Assembly: GCA_018968885.1 (NCBI GenBank)
Contig: JAGWZK010000014.1
Location: 31,551-95,550 of the forward strand
Length of the DNA: 64,000 nt
Origin: Planctomycetota bacterium
Lineage (GTDB): Bacteria > Planctomycetota > Phycisphaerae > Phycisphaerales > UBA1924
Direction: 5' to 3'
This document shows positions 41,876 to 50,346 of the stretch, piece after piece. The notes beneath the pieces were generated by a model. It was given only the letters and a program-made list of their open reading frames with translations, was not told the origin of the DNA and searched no databases. Made by a program: the position numbers and the translations under genes. Position 1 is the stretch's first letter, and each line of letters starts with the position of its first letter.

Positions 41876-42840
41876 TCGCTACCTCATCGCCGGATTCGCG
41901 CCCAGCCCTTTCCATCGCGCTTCTGAGTTTCAATCGCCGCGCCGCACTGCAGCGCACCCTCACCGAGCTCGCAAAGCTCGACCCCATCCGCCTCGGCGGA
42001 GCACTTGAGATCATCGTGTGCGATAACGCCTCATCTGACGGCTCGGCAGATCATGTCGCCACGCACTGGCCACACGTCCACCTGTTGCGCCTTCCAAACA
42101 ACATCGGTGTCGCCGGTTTCAATCGCGCTGCCCAACACGCCACCTCAGACATCATCCTCATTCTCGATGACGATGCCTGGCCTGATCCTGAATCTCTTTA
42201 CTCCGCGCTCTCACACCTGCGCACCACACCCCCTCTCGGCGGCATCATGCTGCATCGTCGCCACCCGGCCACCGGCAACCCCGAATGGCCCCCCGATGGC
42301 CTGCCTCTTTCCGGCCTGCAGCTCGATTGGCCGGACTTTGGCTGCGCAAATCTCGTCCGCCGCGAATGCTGGCAAAATGTCGGCGGATATGAAGAGTCAT
42401 TCTTCCTCTATCGCAACGACACCGATCTGGCCCTGAAACTCAAAGCCGCCGGACACGATGTCGCTTTCAACCCAGCTTGGCTGGCTTGGCATGATTCCAT
42501 CTTTGCCTCGGTCAAATCCATCCGCTGGCTCCACCTCTCCACCCGCAACTGGATCTGGATGTCGCGCCGCCACGCCCGCGGCCTTCGTGGCTTCATCGGC
42601 TGCATCATGGGTATCGCTCGCGCCCTGGTCCTGGCTCGGTTTCGCCCCGCCGGGTATCTCGCTGTCTGCCGCGCCATGATCGAGGGAATCACCCAACCTG
42701 CTCCACCCCTTCCTGCTCGCCTTTCCAGCGACGGCACCGCTTTCAACCGCCTGATTCACCTCAAACGCACGCTTCGTACCACCCGCCACACACCACCTCC
42801 CCAGTCCCTCACCCTCCCCGGCTCTGTCACAACCCCTTGA
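41872..42840 (+). CDS. Family 2 glycosyltransferase
   Basis: The 322-residue product starts with GTG inside the GTGA overlap with the previous gene. It shows SIALLSFNRRAALQRTL, EIIVCDNASSDGS, LPNNIGVAGFNRAA and IILILDDDAW (DDD metal-binding motif). GGYEESFFLYRNDTDLALKLKAAG contains the acceptor-site ED-like residues. A short hydrophobic segment (GFIGCIMGIARALVLARF) near the C-terminus may contact the membrane. It is a GT2 enzyme of rhamnosyltransferase-like type. Donor and acceptor are unknown. Confidence 0.88.
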   Translation: MIATSSPDSRPALSIALLSFNRRAALQRTLTELAKLDPIRLGGALEIIVCDNASSDGSADHVATHWPHVHLLRLPNNIGVAGFNRAAQHATSDIILILDDDAWPDPESLYSALSHLRTTPPLGGIMLHRRHPATGNPEWPPDGLPLSGLQLDWPDFGCANLVRRECWQNVGGYEESFFLYRNDTDLALKLKAAGHDVAFNPAWLAWHDSIFASVKSIRWLHLSTRNWIWMSRRHARGLRGFIGCIMGIARALVLARFRPAGYLAVCRAMIEGITQPAPPLPARLSSDGTAFNRLIHLKRTLRTTRHTPPPQSLTLPGSVTTP

Positions 42841-42961
42841 TCCTCCTCACCCAACGGCCAACCTCACCCCCTACCCTCGCCCTTCGGCTTTTCGCCTGAT
42901 TTCAGGCAGGCCTGCACCAAAGATGCGGGGCACCCCCGCCCATCGAAAGGATCGAGTTCGC

Positions 42962-43795
42962 ATGCGCACCCTGTCCACTCTTGCACTCATCGCCCTCGCT
43001 GGCTTCGCGGCAGTCGCCGTCGCTCGCATCGATGACCCCAAGACCCCGCCACCGGCTGCCGCCACACCGGCTGCGCCCGCAGTGGAAACTCCCGCGGCTC
43101 CTGCGGCACCCAAAGCCCTCCCTGTTCCCGAGGGCCCGGTCGTCAAAAAGACCGAGCTCGAGGGTGGCCTCATCGTCGAAGACATCAAGCTCGGCGATGG
43201 CTACGAAGTCAAAGCCGGCGGCGCGGTCGTCGCTCACTATCACGGCACGCTCAAAGAAGGTGGCAAGGTCTTTGACTCCTCCTTCACACGCGGCGAACCC
43301 GTCGCTTTCCCCCTCACCGGCGTGATCCAGGGTTGGAGCAAGGGCGTCCCCGGTATGAAGATCGGCGGCATCCGCAAGCTCACCATCCCCTCCAAGATGG
43401 CCTACGGCGAGAATGGCGCCGGCCAGGACATTCCCCCGAATTCTGATCTGGTCTTCACCATCCAACTCGTCGATGCCCTGCAGGTCGAAGATGTCAAGGT
43501 CGGCGAAGGCGAAGCGGCCAAGGGCCAGTGCGTCGCCGTAACCACCCACACCATCAAGGACAAGGATGGCAAGGAAATCGAGAAGAAGGCAGGCAACGAC
43601 CTCTACATCTGGTTCCCCGGTGAGCACCAGGGCGTCAACTTCGGCCTCGAAGGCATGAAAGTCGGCGGCACCCGCAAGATCATCGTCCCCAAGGAGATGA
43701 ACGTCTCCCCACCGCAGGCCATGTCCAAGCGCCCGCAGAATGTTCCGATCACCATCGAGGTGAACCTCGTCGCGGTTCGCAACCTCGGACAGTGA
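42962..43795 (+). CDS. Exported FKBP-type peptidyl-prolyl isomerase with two FKBP-like domains
   Basis: The ATG at 42962, after AAAGGATCGAG, starts a signal peptide (MRTLSTLALIALAGFAAVAVA). A Pro/Ala linker (about 25-55) precedes an intact FKBP domain (about 60-175: VVAHYHGTLKEGGKVFDSSFTRGEPVAFPL, GVIQGWSKGVPGMKIGG, YGENGAGQDIPPNSDLVFTIQLVDAL). A second shorter domain (about 178-275) keeps the GVNFGLEGMKVGGTRKIIVP core but lacks the aromatic FDSS pocket, so it may be inactive or structural. It should catalyse prolyl isomerisation in the periplasm. A strong bidirectional terminator follows. Confidence 0.92.
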   Translation: MRTLSTLALIALAGFAAVAVARIDDPKTPPPAAATPAAPAVETPAAPAAPKALPVPEGPVVKKTELEGGLIVEDIKLGDGYEVKAGGAVVAHYHGTLKEGGKVFDSSFTRGEPVAFPLTGVIQGWSKGVPGMKIGGIRKLTIPSKMAYGENGAGQDIPPNSDLVFTIQLVDALQVEDVKVGEGEAAKGQCVAVTTHTIKDKDGKEIEKKAGNDLYIWFPGEHQGVNFGLEGMKVGGTRKIIVPKEMNVSPPQAMSKRPQNVPITIEVNLVAVRNLGQ

Positions 43796-43830
43796 TTCGC
43801 TGTGATTTGGCTTCACCATCCTGAAATGTG

Positions 43831-43860
43831 AAAAACCCCGAGAGTGATCTCGGGGTTTTT
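43831..43860. terminator. Bidirectional intrinsic terminator between FKBP gene and pyrB
   Basis: AAAAACCCCGAGA (43831-43843) pairs perfectly with TCTCGGGGTTTTT (43848-43860) around GTGA. Both strands end in a T run. Confidence 0.88.
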
Positions 43861-43903
43861 GTTTGTGGCTCTTGGGTACCCCACTCTCCAAGAAGGGCTT
43901 CCT

Positions 43904-43944
43904 CAAATTTTGGTCATTTTGCCCTTTGCCTATTTGGCAATTTG
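43904..43944 (-). repeat. Microrepeat, CAAATNNN type, spanning the pyrB stop codon
   Basis: On the minus strand consecutive 7-9 bp units read CAAATTGC, CAAATAGG, CAAAGGG, CAAAATGAC and CAAAATTTG. The first units encode the last residues (QIAK) and the stop codon of pyrB, and the rest lie downstream. Confidence 0.6.
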
Positions 43945-45060
43945 CGGCGCAGCCGCCACCCACTCCAGCGCTGCCATCCGCGCAAACACACCGTTCCGCG
44001 CCTGCTGCAGAATCACCGACCGCTCACCATCCGCAACAGCAGCATCGATCTCCAGCCCACGATTCATCGGCCCCGGGTGCATCACGATCGCCGACGGCTT
44101 CATCATGGATTCTCGGTCGGGCGTGAGGGCATACCCCACGCGATACTCGCGGATGCTGGGGATCAGCGGGCTGGCCTTGGCACCGGAAGCATCGCCGTGC
44201 CGTTCAAACTGCACGCGCAACATCATCACCGCATCCACATCCGGCAGCACCGCGTCCAAATCGCGCTCCACCGTGCACCCCAGTGTCTCCAGTGACTTCG
44301 GTGCCATCGCCGAAGGGCCAATACACATGACCTTCGCACCCAGCGTGGTAAACCCGTGAATCGCCGAACGTGCCACCCGCGAACTCACCGCATCACCCAC
44401 GATCGCCAGGCGCAGATCAGAGAAATCCAGCGTCTCGACACGACCTAGCGCTTGTGCTGCCGTCAGCATGTCGAGCAGGCCCTGGGTCGGATGCTCGTGC
44501 CGCCCATCGCCAGCATTCACGATCGATGCGCCAGCGTCTTTGCTGATCATCTCCGCCGCACCGCTCTGCTTGGCTCGCACCACCAGCACACCCACGCCCA
44601 TCGCCTCGACATTGCGAGCCGTATCGATCAGCGTCTCACCCTTGCTCACGCTCGATGTCGTCGCACCAAACTCCAGCACTCGCGCGCCCAGGTTGAACGC
44701 CGCCATGCTGAAACTTGTCCGCGTCCGCGTCGAATCCTCAAAGAAGAGATTGGCCACCGTCACACCACTCAGCGTCTGCTCGGCGTTCTCACCCGCCTCC
44801 GCTTTCGTTGCATGCATCGTCGCGCGACGCAGCAGCCGCGTCAGCGTGACGCGATCCATCCCTTCCAATTGCAGCAGATGCCTCGGGGTTGCCGCAACGA
44901 CAGCTCGTGTGCTCGAGTTGGCTTGTGGCGATTCCACAACCTCACTCGCGGTGCGAGTGGGCTTTCCACCAGATCCGACCTTCTTACTCATCTTTCGATT
45001 GCGAACTGCACTGCCACCTGCCCGACCACCCGCTCGACCTGATCTTCCCACCTGTGCCAT
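43930..45060 (-). CDS. pyrB: Aspartate carbamoyltransferase catalytic subunit
   Basis: The ATG at 45060 has AGGA 8 nt upstream and gives 376 residues. Upstream in-frame sequence to 45156 overlaps the HU gene. Key motifs are present: NLFFEDSTRTRTSFSMAAFNLGA (carbamoyl-phosphate loop STRTR), HEHPTQGLLDML and IVMHPGPMNRGLEI. It joins carbamoyl phosphate and aspartate in the second step of pyrimidine synthesis. A basic N-terminal tail of about 60 residues precedes the core (family about 310). No pyrI is seen, and pyrC does not follow. The last codons lie in a microrepeat. Confidence 0.94.
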   Translation of the reverse strand: MAQVGRSGRAGGRAGGSAVRNRKMSKKVGSGGKPTRTASEVVESPQANSSTRAVVAATPRHLLQLEGMDRVTLTRLLRRATMHATKAEAGENAEQTLSGVTVANLFFEDSTRTRTSFSMAAFNLGARVLEFGATTSSVSKGETLIDTARNVEAMGVGVLVVRAKQSGAAEMISKDAGASIVNAGDGRHEHPTQGLLDMLTAAQALGRVETLDFSDLRLAIVGDAVSSRVARSAIHGFTTLGAKVMCIGPSAMAPKSLETLGCTVERDLDAVLPDVDAVMMLRVQFERHGDASGAKASPLIPSIREYRVGYALTPDRESMMKPSAIVMHPGPMNRGLEIDAAVADGERSVILQQARNGVFARMAALEWVAAAPQIAK

Positions 45061-45115
45061 GGTCGCATCCTGCTGCTGGGTCCAAGGTTCGATTCTCAAG
45101 GCCGTGCCGGTGGCC

Positions 45116-45442
45116 TTACTTCCGCTCGGCAACCTGCTTCTTGCGGTCCGCGGCATCCGCCAGTTCCAGCGATTCCCGCATCAGGCGTCCCACCTTGAAT
45201 TTGACCGTCTTGCGCGCTGGCACATCGACCCGCTGCATGGTCTTGGGATTCTGGGCTGTCCGCTGGGCACGCTGACGCACCTCAAAGACCCCGAAATCGC
45301 GGAACTCCAGCCGGTTGCCCCGCTTCAATTCCACGATCACCTGATCCAAAAACTCCTGCACGGTCGTCTTGACGTCGTTGCGGCTGATCTTCGACTTGGT
45401 CGAAATCCGCTCGATGATTTCTTTCTTCGTGACTGTTGGCAT
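45116..45442 (-). CDS. HU/IHF-family DNA-binding protein
   Basis: The ATG at 45442 has GGGAGAG about 7 nt upstream and gives 108 residues. The HU pattern is complete: TKKEIIERISTKSKISRNDVKTTVQEFLDQVIVELKRGNRLEFRDFGVFEV, then the DNA-inserting arm RQRAQRTAQNPKTMQRVDVPARKTVKFKVGRLMRE, with NPKT as in HU/IHF. A short basic tail (DRKKQVAERK) exceeds the usual 90 residues. pyrB follows after 55 bp on the same strand. A hairpin abuts its ribosome site. TTGACA (near 45525-45530, minus strand) is a candidate -35 hexamer. Confidence 0.94.
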   Translation of the reverse strand: MPTVTKKEIIERISTKSKISRNDVKTTVQEFLDQVIVELKRGNRLEFRDFGVFEVRQRAQRTAQNPKTMQRVDVPARKTVKFKVGRLMRESLELADAADRKKQVAERK

Positions 45443-45926
45443 CGCACTCTCCCGCCGGTCAGGAACCGGCGGCCCACACAAGTTATGGACAAACGCCGAG
45501 CCACAGCACAGCGCAAGTCCTTGTCAATACACGACCCACCAGCGTACGCCGCCCACCTGCACCGCGAATGTGAATCCCTTCACGTTGCTCAGCGTGCCGC
45601 GCAATCGACACCCGCACACACCTTGAACATCTCAGGGTCGGGCCTTGGAATCATCCAGCCCGGCGGGGTTATCCCGGGCCGCGAAATCCAAGGAGGCGAG
45701 TATCCCATCCCAGCTCCCTCAGGTCAACATTTTTGACTGTTTCATCCCCTCTTTGTGTGATTCTCCCGCAGATTCCCACGTTCGATCCCACACTGGCATC
45801 CATACCCCACTCCCAGGTGAAGTTGGGAAAGATGGGTTCCGATGCACGATTGTGACGACTGGGCAAGGAGGCCCATCGCGCTAAGGGAACCCGTACCCCG
45901 ACTCGGGATTGGATCGGAATCCTCGC
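45443..45926. other. 484-bp divergent intergenic region between HU and the signalling cluster
   Basis: No gene supported. It holds the HU leader hairpin near 45452 and several short GC-rich inverted repeats, such as CCCGG...CCGGG around 45658-45685 and CCCGACTCGGG around 45896-45906, just before the next gene. I could not match the plus-strand leader to a known riboswitch. Confidence 0.4.
45452..45472 (-). promoter_or_regulatory. Leader hairpin directly upstream of the HU ribosome site
   Basis: CCGCCGGT (45452-45459) pairs perfectly with ACCGGCGG (45465-45472), loop of 5 nt. In the transcript the stem ends at the GGGAG ribosome site, so it could modulate HU translation. Confidence 0.4.
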
Positions 45927-46607
45927 ATGACCACCCCAAAGGTGCCGCAGAGCAACGACGCGTCCGGAGATGCTCCTCTCTCCGAAAAGCGCATCTTCAC
46001 CACCGGCGAAGCCGCTGAGCTCTGCAAAGTCAGTCAGCAGACCATCATCCGCTGCTTCGACAACGGCCGACTCAATGGCTTTAAGGTTCCCGGCTCCAAG
46101 TTCCGCCGCATCCCGCGCGAAGAGCTCATCCGCTTCATGCGCGCCAACGACATCCCCACCGAAATCCTCACCGGTCCCGTCCTTCGCAATCCCGCAACAA
46201 GCGAAGATCGGGGCACCAAGCGCATCCTCATCGTTGATGACGATCCCGCCATCGTCGAACTTTTCCAGGACCTGCTCAGCCGCGACACACGCCTGGAAAC
46301 CCGCTCCGCCTCCACCGGCTACGACGCTGGCGTGCAGACCGAGGCCTTCCGCCCTCACCTGGTGCTGCTCGACTTCATGCTCCCCGACATCAATGGCAAC
46401 CTTGTCTGCTCTCGCTTGCGTGCCAACCCCGCGCTCAATGGCATTCGCATCCTCTGTGTCTCGGGTGTCGTCGATCAGACCGAGATTCAATCACTCCGCG
46501 ATGCCGGTGCTGACGACTTCATCAAGAAACCCTTTGACATCCATCACCTCCTCGGTCGCGTGTATGAATTGCTCGGCATCGAACAGGCCTCCTCAGTCAA
46601 TGCTTGA
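45927..46607 (+). CDS. Response regulator: excisionase/MerR-type HTH followed by receiver domain
   Basis: The ATG at 45927 starts 226 residues (a TTG at 45909 is also in frame). Residues about 24-75 form an excisionase-type winged helix (IFTTGEAAELCKVSQQTIIRCFDNGRLNGFKVPGSKFRRIPREELIRFM). A receiver domain follows (about 98-215): ILIVDDDPAIVELF (acidic DDD), LVLLDFMLPDINGN with phospho-acceptor Asp, CVSG (switch Ser) and GADDFIKKPFD (Lys). The order DNA-binding then receiver is the reverse of common response regulators. Nine bases separate it from the HDOD kinase gene, so it is the likely target of that kinase. Confidence 0.9.
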   Translation: MTTPKVPQSNDASGDAPLSEKRIFTTGEAAELCKVSQQTIIRCFDNGRLNGFKVPGSKFRRIPREELIRFMRANDIPTEILTGPVLRNPATSEDRGTKRILIVDDDPAIVELFQDLLSRDTRLETRSASTGYDAGVQTEAFRPHLVLLDFMLPDINGNLVCSRLRANPALNGIRILCVSGVVDQTEIQSLRDAGADDFIKKPFDIHHLLGRVYELLGIEQASSVNA

Positions 46608-46616
46608 CCCCTCCGG

Positions 46617-48932
46617 ATGGCTCTCCTCATGTCGAACGATGCCACAGATATCGCCCGCTCGCGCCAAGTGGAGCTGATCCTCCAGCAGGTGGATTCACTT
46701 CCCACGCCGTCGCCCGTGGCAACTAGACTCTTGACAATCACATCTTCAGAAGATGCCGACCTCATGGAAATCGGCAATCTCATCGAGATGGACCCATCGC
46801 TGGCCACCCGCATACTGGGCATGTGCCGCAAGTCCAACACCGGACTTGGCGACAAGATCACAAGTGTCAAGCGGGCAGTCACCATGCTCGGCCTCGATGC
46901 TGTACGCTCCGCGGTTCTCAGCGTCGATGTCTACGACCTTTTCAGTAAGCAAGGCAGCGAACTGGATCAGCGCCTTGCCAATGCCGACCCTGTCGCCCAG
47001 GAACTTCGGCAGAATGCCTTTGATCGAGTCGGATTCTGGAAGCACGCACTGGCCGTTGCCTGCTGCAGCCAACTCATCGCTGAAAAACAAAAACACCTCA
47101 ATGTCTCTGCCGATGAGGCCTTCGTCGCTGGCCTCCTGCACGATCTGGGAAAGCTCGTCCTCGATCTTGTTCTTCCACAGTCCTATGCCCGAGTGATTGC
47201 CCTGGCAGAGCGCCGGTCGCTGCCGAGTTCGCAGATCGAACGCGAAGTCATCGGACTCGACCATCACACCGCTGGCAAACGCATGGGCACTCAGTGGGGC
47301 CTTCCTGCCGAACTCCAGGATGTCATGTGGCTGCACTCTGCCCCCGCATCCACGATCCCCGAGGTTCCCCATCGCGCTCTCATCGGCATCGTCTCCACAG
47401 CCAAGGCGATGTGCCGCGAACTGCATTTGGGGTGGTCCGGCGACTTTCATTCGCCCACGGACCCACGCAGACTTGCCATGCAATTCGAGATCGATGCCGA
47501 CGTGCTGGCGCAGATTGCCGCCCCCTTGCACGAGGCAGTCGTCGATCGCTTCGCCATCCTGGGACTGGACGATACCACTGCGCCTGAACTTCTGCTGCAG
47601 TCCCTCACCGCGGCGAATCGCCAACTTGCCCATGCAACCGCTGCCCTCACCGAAAAAGCCCGCAACGCTCGCATCGCAACCGATGTTCTTCAGGCCATCG
47701 AGAAATTTGAATCTCAGGTGGATACCTCGGTGGGGCTCACGGCAACTCTGACCCACGTTTCTCAGTCCTTCAACGCTTGCCTGGGAGAGGGTGTCTACGC
47801 AGCGCTGTTTCAACTGTCGCCCCAGGAGCCCTGGGAGCTGCTGCACTACGCCGCCAACGGTTCCATGAGTGGCGCGACAATTCTCACCGTACCCGACGGC
47901 TCTGAGCGTTCACTCGCCAAGACTCTCGCTTCCGCCGCGCCGGGCACCCCTTTGTGGAGCATCGCCGAGTGGGTGCTTACTTCGCTGGGATCTTCCGCTC
48001 AGTTCTCCAATCTCAGGCGCTTGCGCGTCATGCCTCTCACTCGCGTTGGATCTTCTGCGATCTCTACTCCCGCCGCCATCCTGTACTACGCCGATCAGAT
48101 CGAACACCTTCAACGCATCCCAACTGCGCTCATCAATTCCTTCGCGGCGATGGTCCGGGCCGCTGGTCAGACTGAAAAGGCCCGACTCCTCGCTGAGAAA
48201 TTCGTCGATGTCAACCGCGCACTCGTCGACGCTCAGAAAAAACTCACCGAATCCGAATCTCTCGCACGGCTGGGCCAGATGACCGCAGGTGCGGCCCACG
48301 AAATGAACAACCCGCTCACCGTCATCAGTGGCCGGGCTCAGATTCTCGCCGCCTCCATCACCGATGCCACCAACAAGGCCACCGCCACCGCCATTCAGGA
48401 TGCCGCGGCCGACCTCTCCGAACTCATCACCTCGCTGAATCTCATCGCCGCCGCGCCCACACCCGCCATCGCCGTCACCACCGCTCGCAAAATTGTCGAT
48501 CAGGCCATCGAAATCGCCACCACCCGACTCAAGCGCGCCCCGCTCCTCGAGGTCGAGCTGCCCAAGTCCATCGAACTCCTTAGCGACGCCTCTCTCATCT
48601 CTCGCGCACTCTCCGAGATCATCATCAATGCCGCCGAAGCCGCCCCTGACGCCGGCGCACTCCTCTCCGTCGAACTTGCACAGGGCCACGTCACCTTCAC
48701 TCTTACCGACGCTGGCCCCGGCCTCTCCCCCAAGGCCCAGAAACACGCATTCGATCCCTTCTTCAGCGAAAAACCCGCAGGTCGCCAGCGCGGCCTCGGC
48801 CTCGCTCGCTGCAAGCGCCTCATCGAATCCGTCGGAGGCAGCATCACGCTCAGTTCACCTCCCTCCGGTGGCACTGTCGCCCGTCTCTCCATCCTCCGCT
48901 CACTGGCCAAGAATCAGCAAGCCGCGGCATAA
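46617..48932 (+). CDS. HDOD domain-containing sensor histidine kinase
   Basis: The 771-residue protein has an N-terminal HDOD domain (about 20-260: VDSLPTPSPVATRLLTITSSEDADL, LGLDAVRSAVLS, DEAFVAGLLHDLGKLVL, IGLDHHTAGKRMGTQWGLP). A GAF-like sensor region (about 350-510) follows. Then come a HisKA helix with phospho-acceptor His in MTAGAAHEMNNPLTVISGRAQIL and an HATPase domain (IIINAAEAAPDAG N-box, LTDAGPGLSPKAQKHAFDPFFSEKP G1/F-box, GLGLARCKRLIESVGG G2-box). HDOD modules act in regulation by unclear means, and fusion to a kinase suggests a signal-integrating protein. No transmembrane helix is seen, so it should be cytoplasmic. An ATG at 46629 is an alternative start. Confidence 0.92.
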   Translation: MALLMSNDATDIARSRQVELILQQVDSLPTPSPVATRLLTITSSEDADLMEIGNLIEMDPSLATRILGMCRKSNTGLGDKITSVKRAVTMLGLDAVRSAVLSVDVYDLFSKQGSELDQRLANADPVAQELRQNAFDRVGFWKHALAVACCSQLIAEKQKHLNVSADEAFVAGLLHDLGKLVLDLVLPQSYARVIALAERRSLPSSQIEREVIGLDHHTAGKRMGTQWGLPAELQDVMWLHSAPASTIPEVPHRALIGIVSTAKAMCRELHLGWSGDFHSPTDPRRLAMQFEIDADVLAQIAAPLHEAVVDRFAILGLDDTTAPELLLQSLTAANRQLAHATAALTEKARNARIATDVLQAIEKFESQVDTSVGLTATLTHVSQSFNACLGEGVYAALFQLSPQEPWELLHYAANGSMSGATILTVPDGSERSLAKTLASAAPGTPLWSIAEWVLTSLGSSAQFSNLRRLRVMPLTRVGSSAISTPAAILYYADQIEHLQRIPTALINSFAAMVRAAGQTEKARLLAEKFVDVNRALVDAQKKLTESESLARLGQMTAGAAHEMNNPLTVISGRAQILAASITDATNKATATAIQDAAADLSELITSLNLIAAAPTPAIAVTTARKIVDQAIEIATTRLKRAPLLEVELPKSIELLSDASLISRALSEIIINAAEAAPDAGALLSVELAQGHVTFTLTDAGPGLSPKAQKHAFDPFFSEKPAGRQRGLGLARCKRLIESVGGSITLSSPPSGGTVARLSILRSLAKNQQAAA

Positions 48933-49077
48933 GCGCACGCAAACCCCGCCTATCACGCCAGATAACACGGAAAGTGACATTCGACCAAAGCACCCTCCCG
49001 GAACCGCCGAAGGAAGGGTTCCGGTGGCATAGGTGGACGTGGATTCCCCCTATGCACACCCCAAACAGGGCAGTGTC

Positions 49078-50268
49078 ATGGCTTCACGCACACCTCGCGA
49101 CCCACGCAATGACCAGCACCCCGCCGCGGGAAGCGATCCCGGTGGTGATCTGCCCACGGTGCTCGTCGCCTGTGCCTCGCGCCTCGATCGCGAACGCCTC
49201 GCGGCCCAGCTCGTCGGCGCCGCTCAGACCACCATCACCGCCACCGCTGGTCACGCACTCGACTCTCTCGCCTCCACCTCCTTCGACGCAGTCATCATCG
49301 ACGACACCCTGCCTGATGCCTCCGCCGTCGAGCTCAGCTGGCAGATGATGCAGCACGATCCCTCGATCGCCCTCATCGTGCGCACGCAGACCCCCACACT
49401 CGAACTCGCCGCCGTCGCCATGCGCAGCGGGGCGTGCGATGTCATCGATACCAAGCTCACCGGCACTGATCTTGTCCTCCGTCTGGCCGAAGCCCTCCGA
49501 CGCACATCTCTTCTTCGCGCTCGCGATGAAAGAAGCCGTCAGCGCGTCCAGCGCCTTCTCCGCCTCTGCCGCCATCTGAGCACTGCCCGTGAGGAAGTCG
49601 CCCGCCAGGTCGGTTCACTCTGCAACGACCTCGCCGGCGCCTACCGCGACCTCACTGAAAAGATGGTCACCTCAACCGTCTCAAGCGAATTCTCAGCGAT
49701 TGTTCGCCAGGAACTCGACCTCGAAGATCTGTTGCGGACCGTTCTCGAGTACGTCCTTGCCAAGGTCGGTGCCACCAACGCCGCGATCTTCCTTCCTGCC
49801 TCCAGTGGTGATTACACCCTCGGTGCATACGTCAACTACGACTGCCCCAAAGACACTTCCGAAGTCCTCTTCGATCATCTCGCCGATGCCCTCGCCCCTA
49901 AGTTCGCCGGCGAGCGCATGATCTCCACCTACAACACCGCCAGCGATCTCACTCGCAAACTTGGCGATCACGCTCAGTGGATTTCCGACTCGGCCCTTAT
50001 GGTCGCCCCCTGCCGCGCTGCCACTCCCGGCCAGCCCGAAGAGTGCCTGGCCATCATCGCCCTCTTCCGCGACCGCCGCAGCCCCTTTGGTGAAGACCTC
50101 ACTCCACTCATGCGCATCATCAGCGATCTCTTCGCCCGCCAGTTGGCGCGCGTCATTCACTGCCACCACCGCCACCTCCCCAAGGAGAAATGGGGCATGC
50201 CCGGTTCTGCCTTCACGAGCGAAGGCAGCGAGCGCGACGACATCGACGACATCGATCTCGCCGCCTAA
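49078..50268 (+). CDS. Receiver-like domain plus GAF-type sensor protein
   Basis: The start at 49078 (MASRTPRDPR) gives 396 residues. Residues about 27-150 resemble a response-regulator receiver (TVLVACASRLDRERLAAQLV, FDAVIIDDTLPDASAVEL with Asp acceptor, LIVRTQTPTLELAAVAMRSGACDVIDTKL). The acidic pocket at the first strand is missing (ACAS instead of DD), so phosphorylation is doubtful. A coiled linker (about 150-210) leads to a GAF domain (about 215-370: LDLEDLLRTVLEYVLAKVGATNAAIFLPASSGDYTLGAYVNY). The acidic tail ERDDIDDIDLAA ends it. It follows the HDOD kinase on the same strand and probably belongs to the same pathway. Confidence 0.82.
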   Translation: MASRTPRDPRNDQHPAAGSDPGGDLPTVLVACASRLDRERLAAQLVGAAQTTITATAGHALDSLASTSFDAVIIDDTLPDASAVELSWQMMQHDPSIALIVRTQTPTLELAAVAMRSGACDVIDTKLTGTDLVLRLAEALRRTSLLRARDERSRQRVQRLLRLCRHLSTAREEVARQVGSLCNDLAGAYRDLTEKMVTSTVSSEFSAIVRQELDLEDLLRTVLEYVLAKVGATNAAIFLPASSGDYTLGAYVNYDCPKDTSEVLFDHLADALAPKFAGERMISTYNTASDLTRKLGDHAQWISDSALMVAPCRAATPGQPEECLAIIALFRDRRSPFGEDLTPLMRIISDLFARQLARVIHCHHRHLPKEKWGMPGSAFTSEGSERDDIDDIDLAA

Positions 50269-50291
50269 TCCTCTCCACTTTCGACAAAACG

Positions 50292-50332
50292 CAAACGGGC
50301 ACGCCGGAGGAGCGTGCCCGATTTGCTTTTTC
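50292..50332. terminator. Bidirectional terminator between signalling cluster and rpsA
   Basis: CGGGCACGC (50296-50304) pairs perfectly with GCGTGCCCG (50312-50320). The plus strand continues ATTTGCTTTTTCC, and the minus strand continues TTTGCGTTTT. It ends both convergent units. Confidence 0.75.
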
Positions 50333-50346
50333 CATCACCAGACGAC

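Noticed and set aside
45482..45926. A riboswitch (such as cyclic-di-GMP type) before the signalling cluster
   Set aside because: Several short stems exist, but I could not match a conserved core of any known class.
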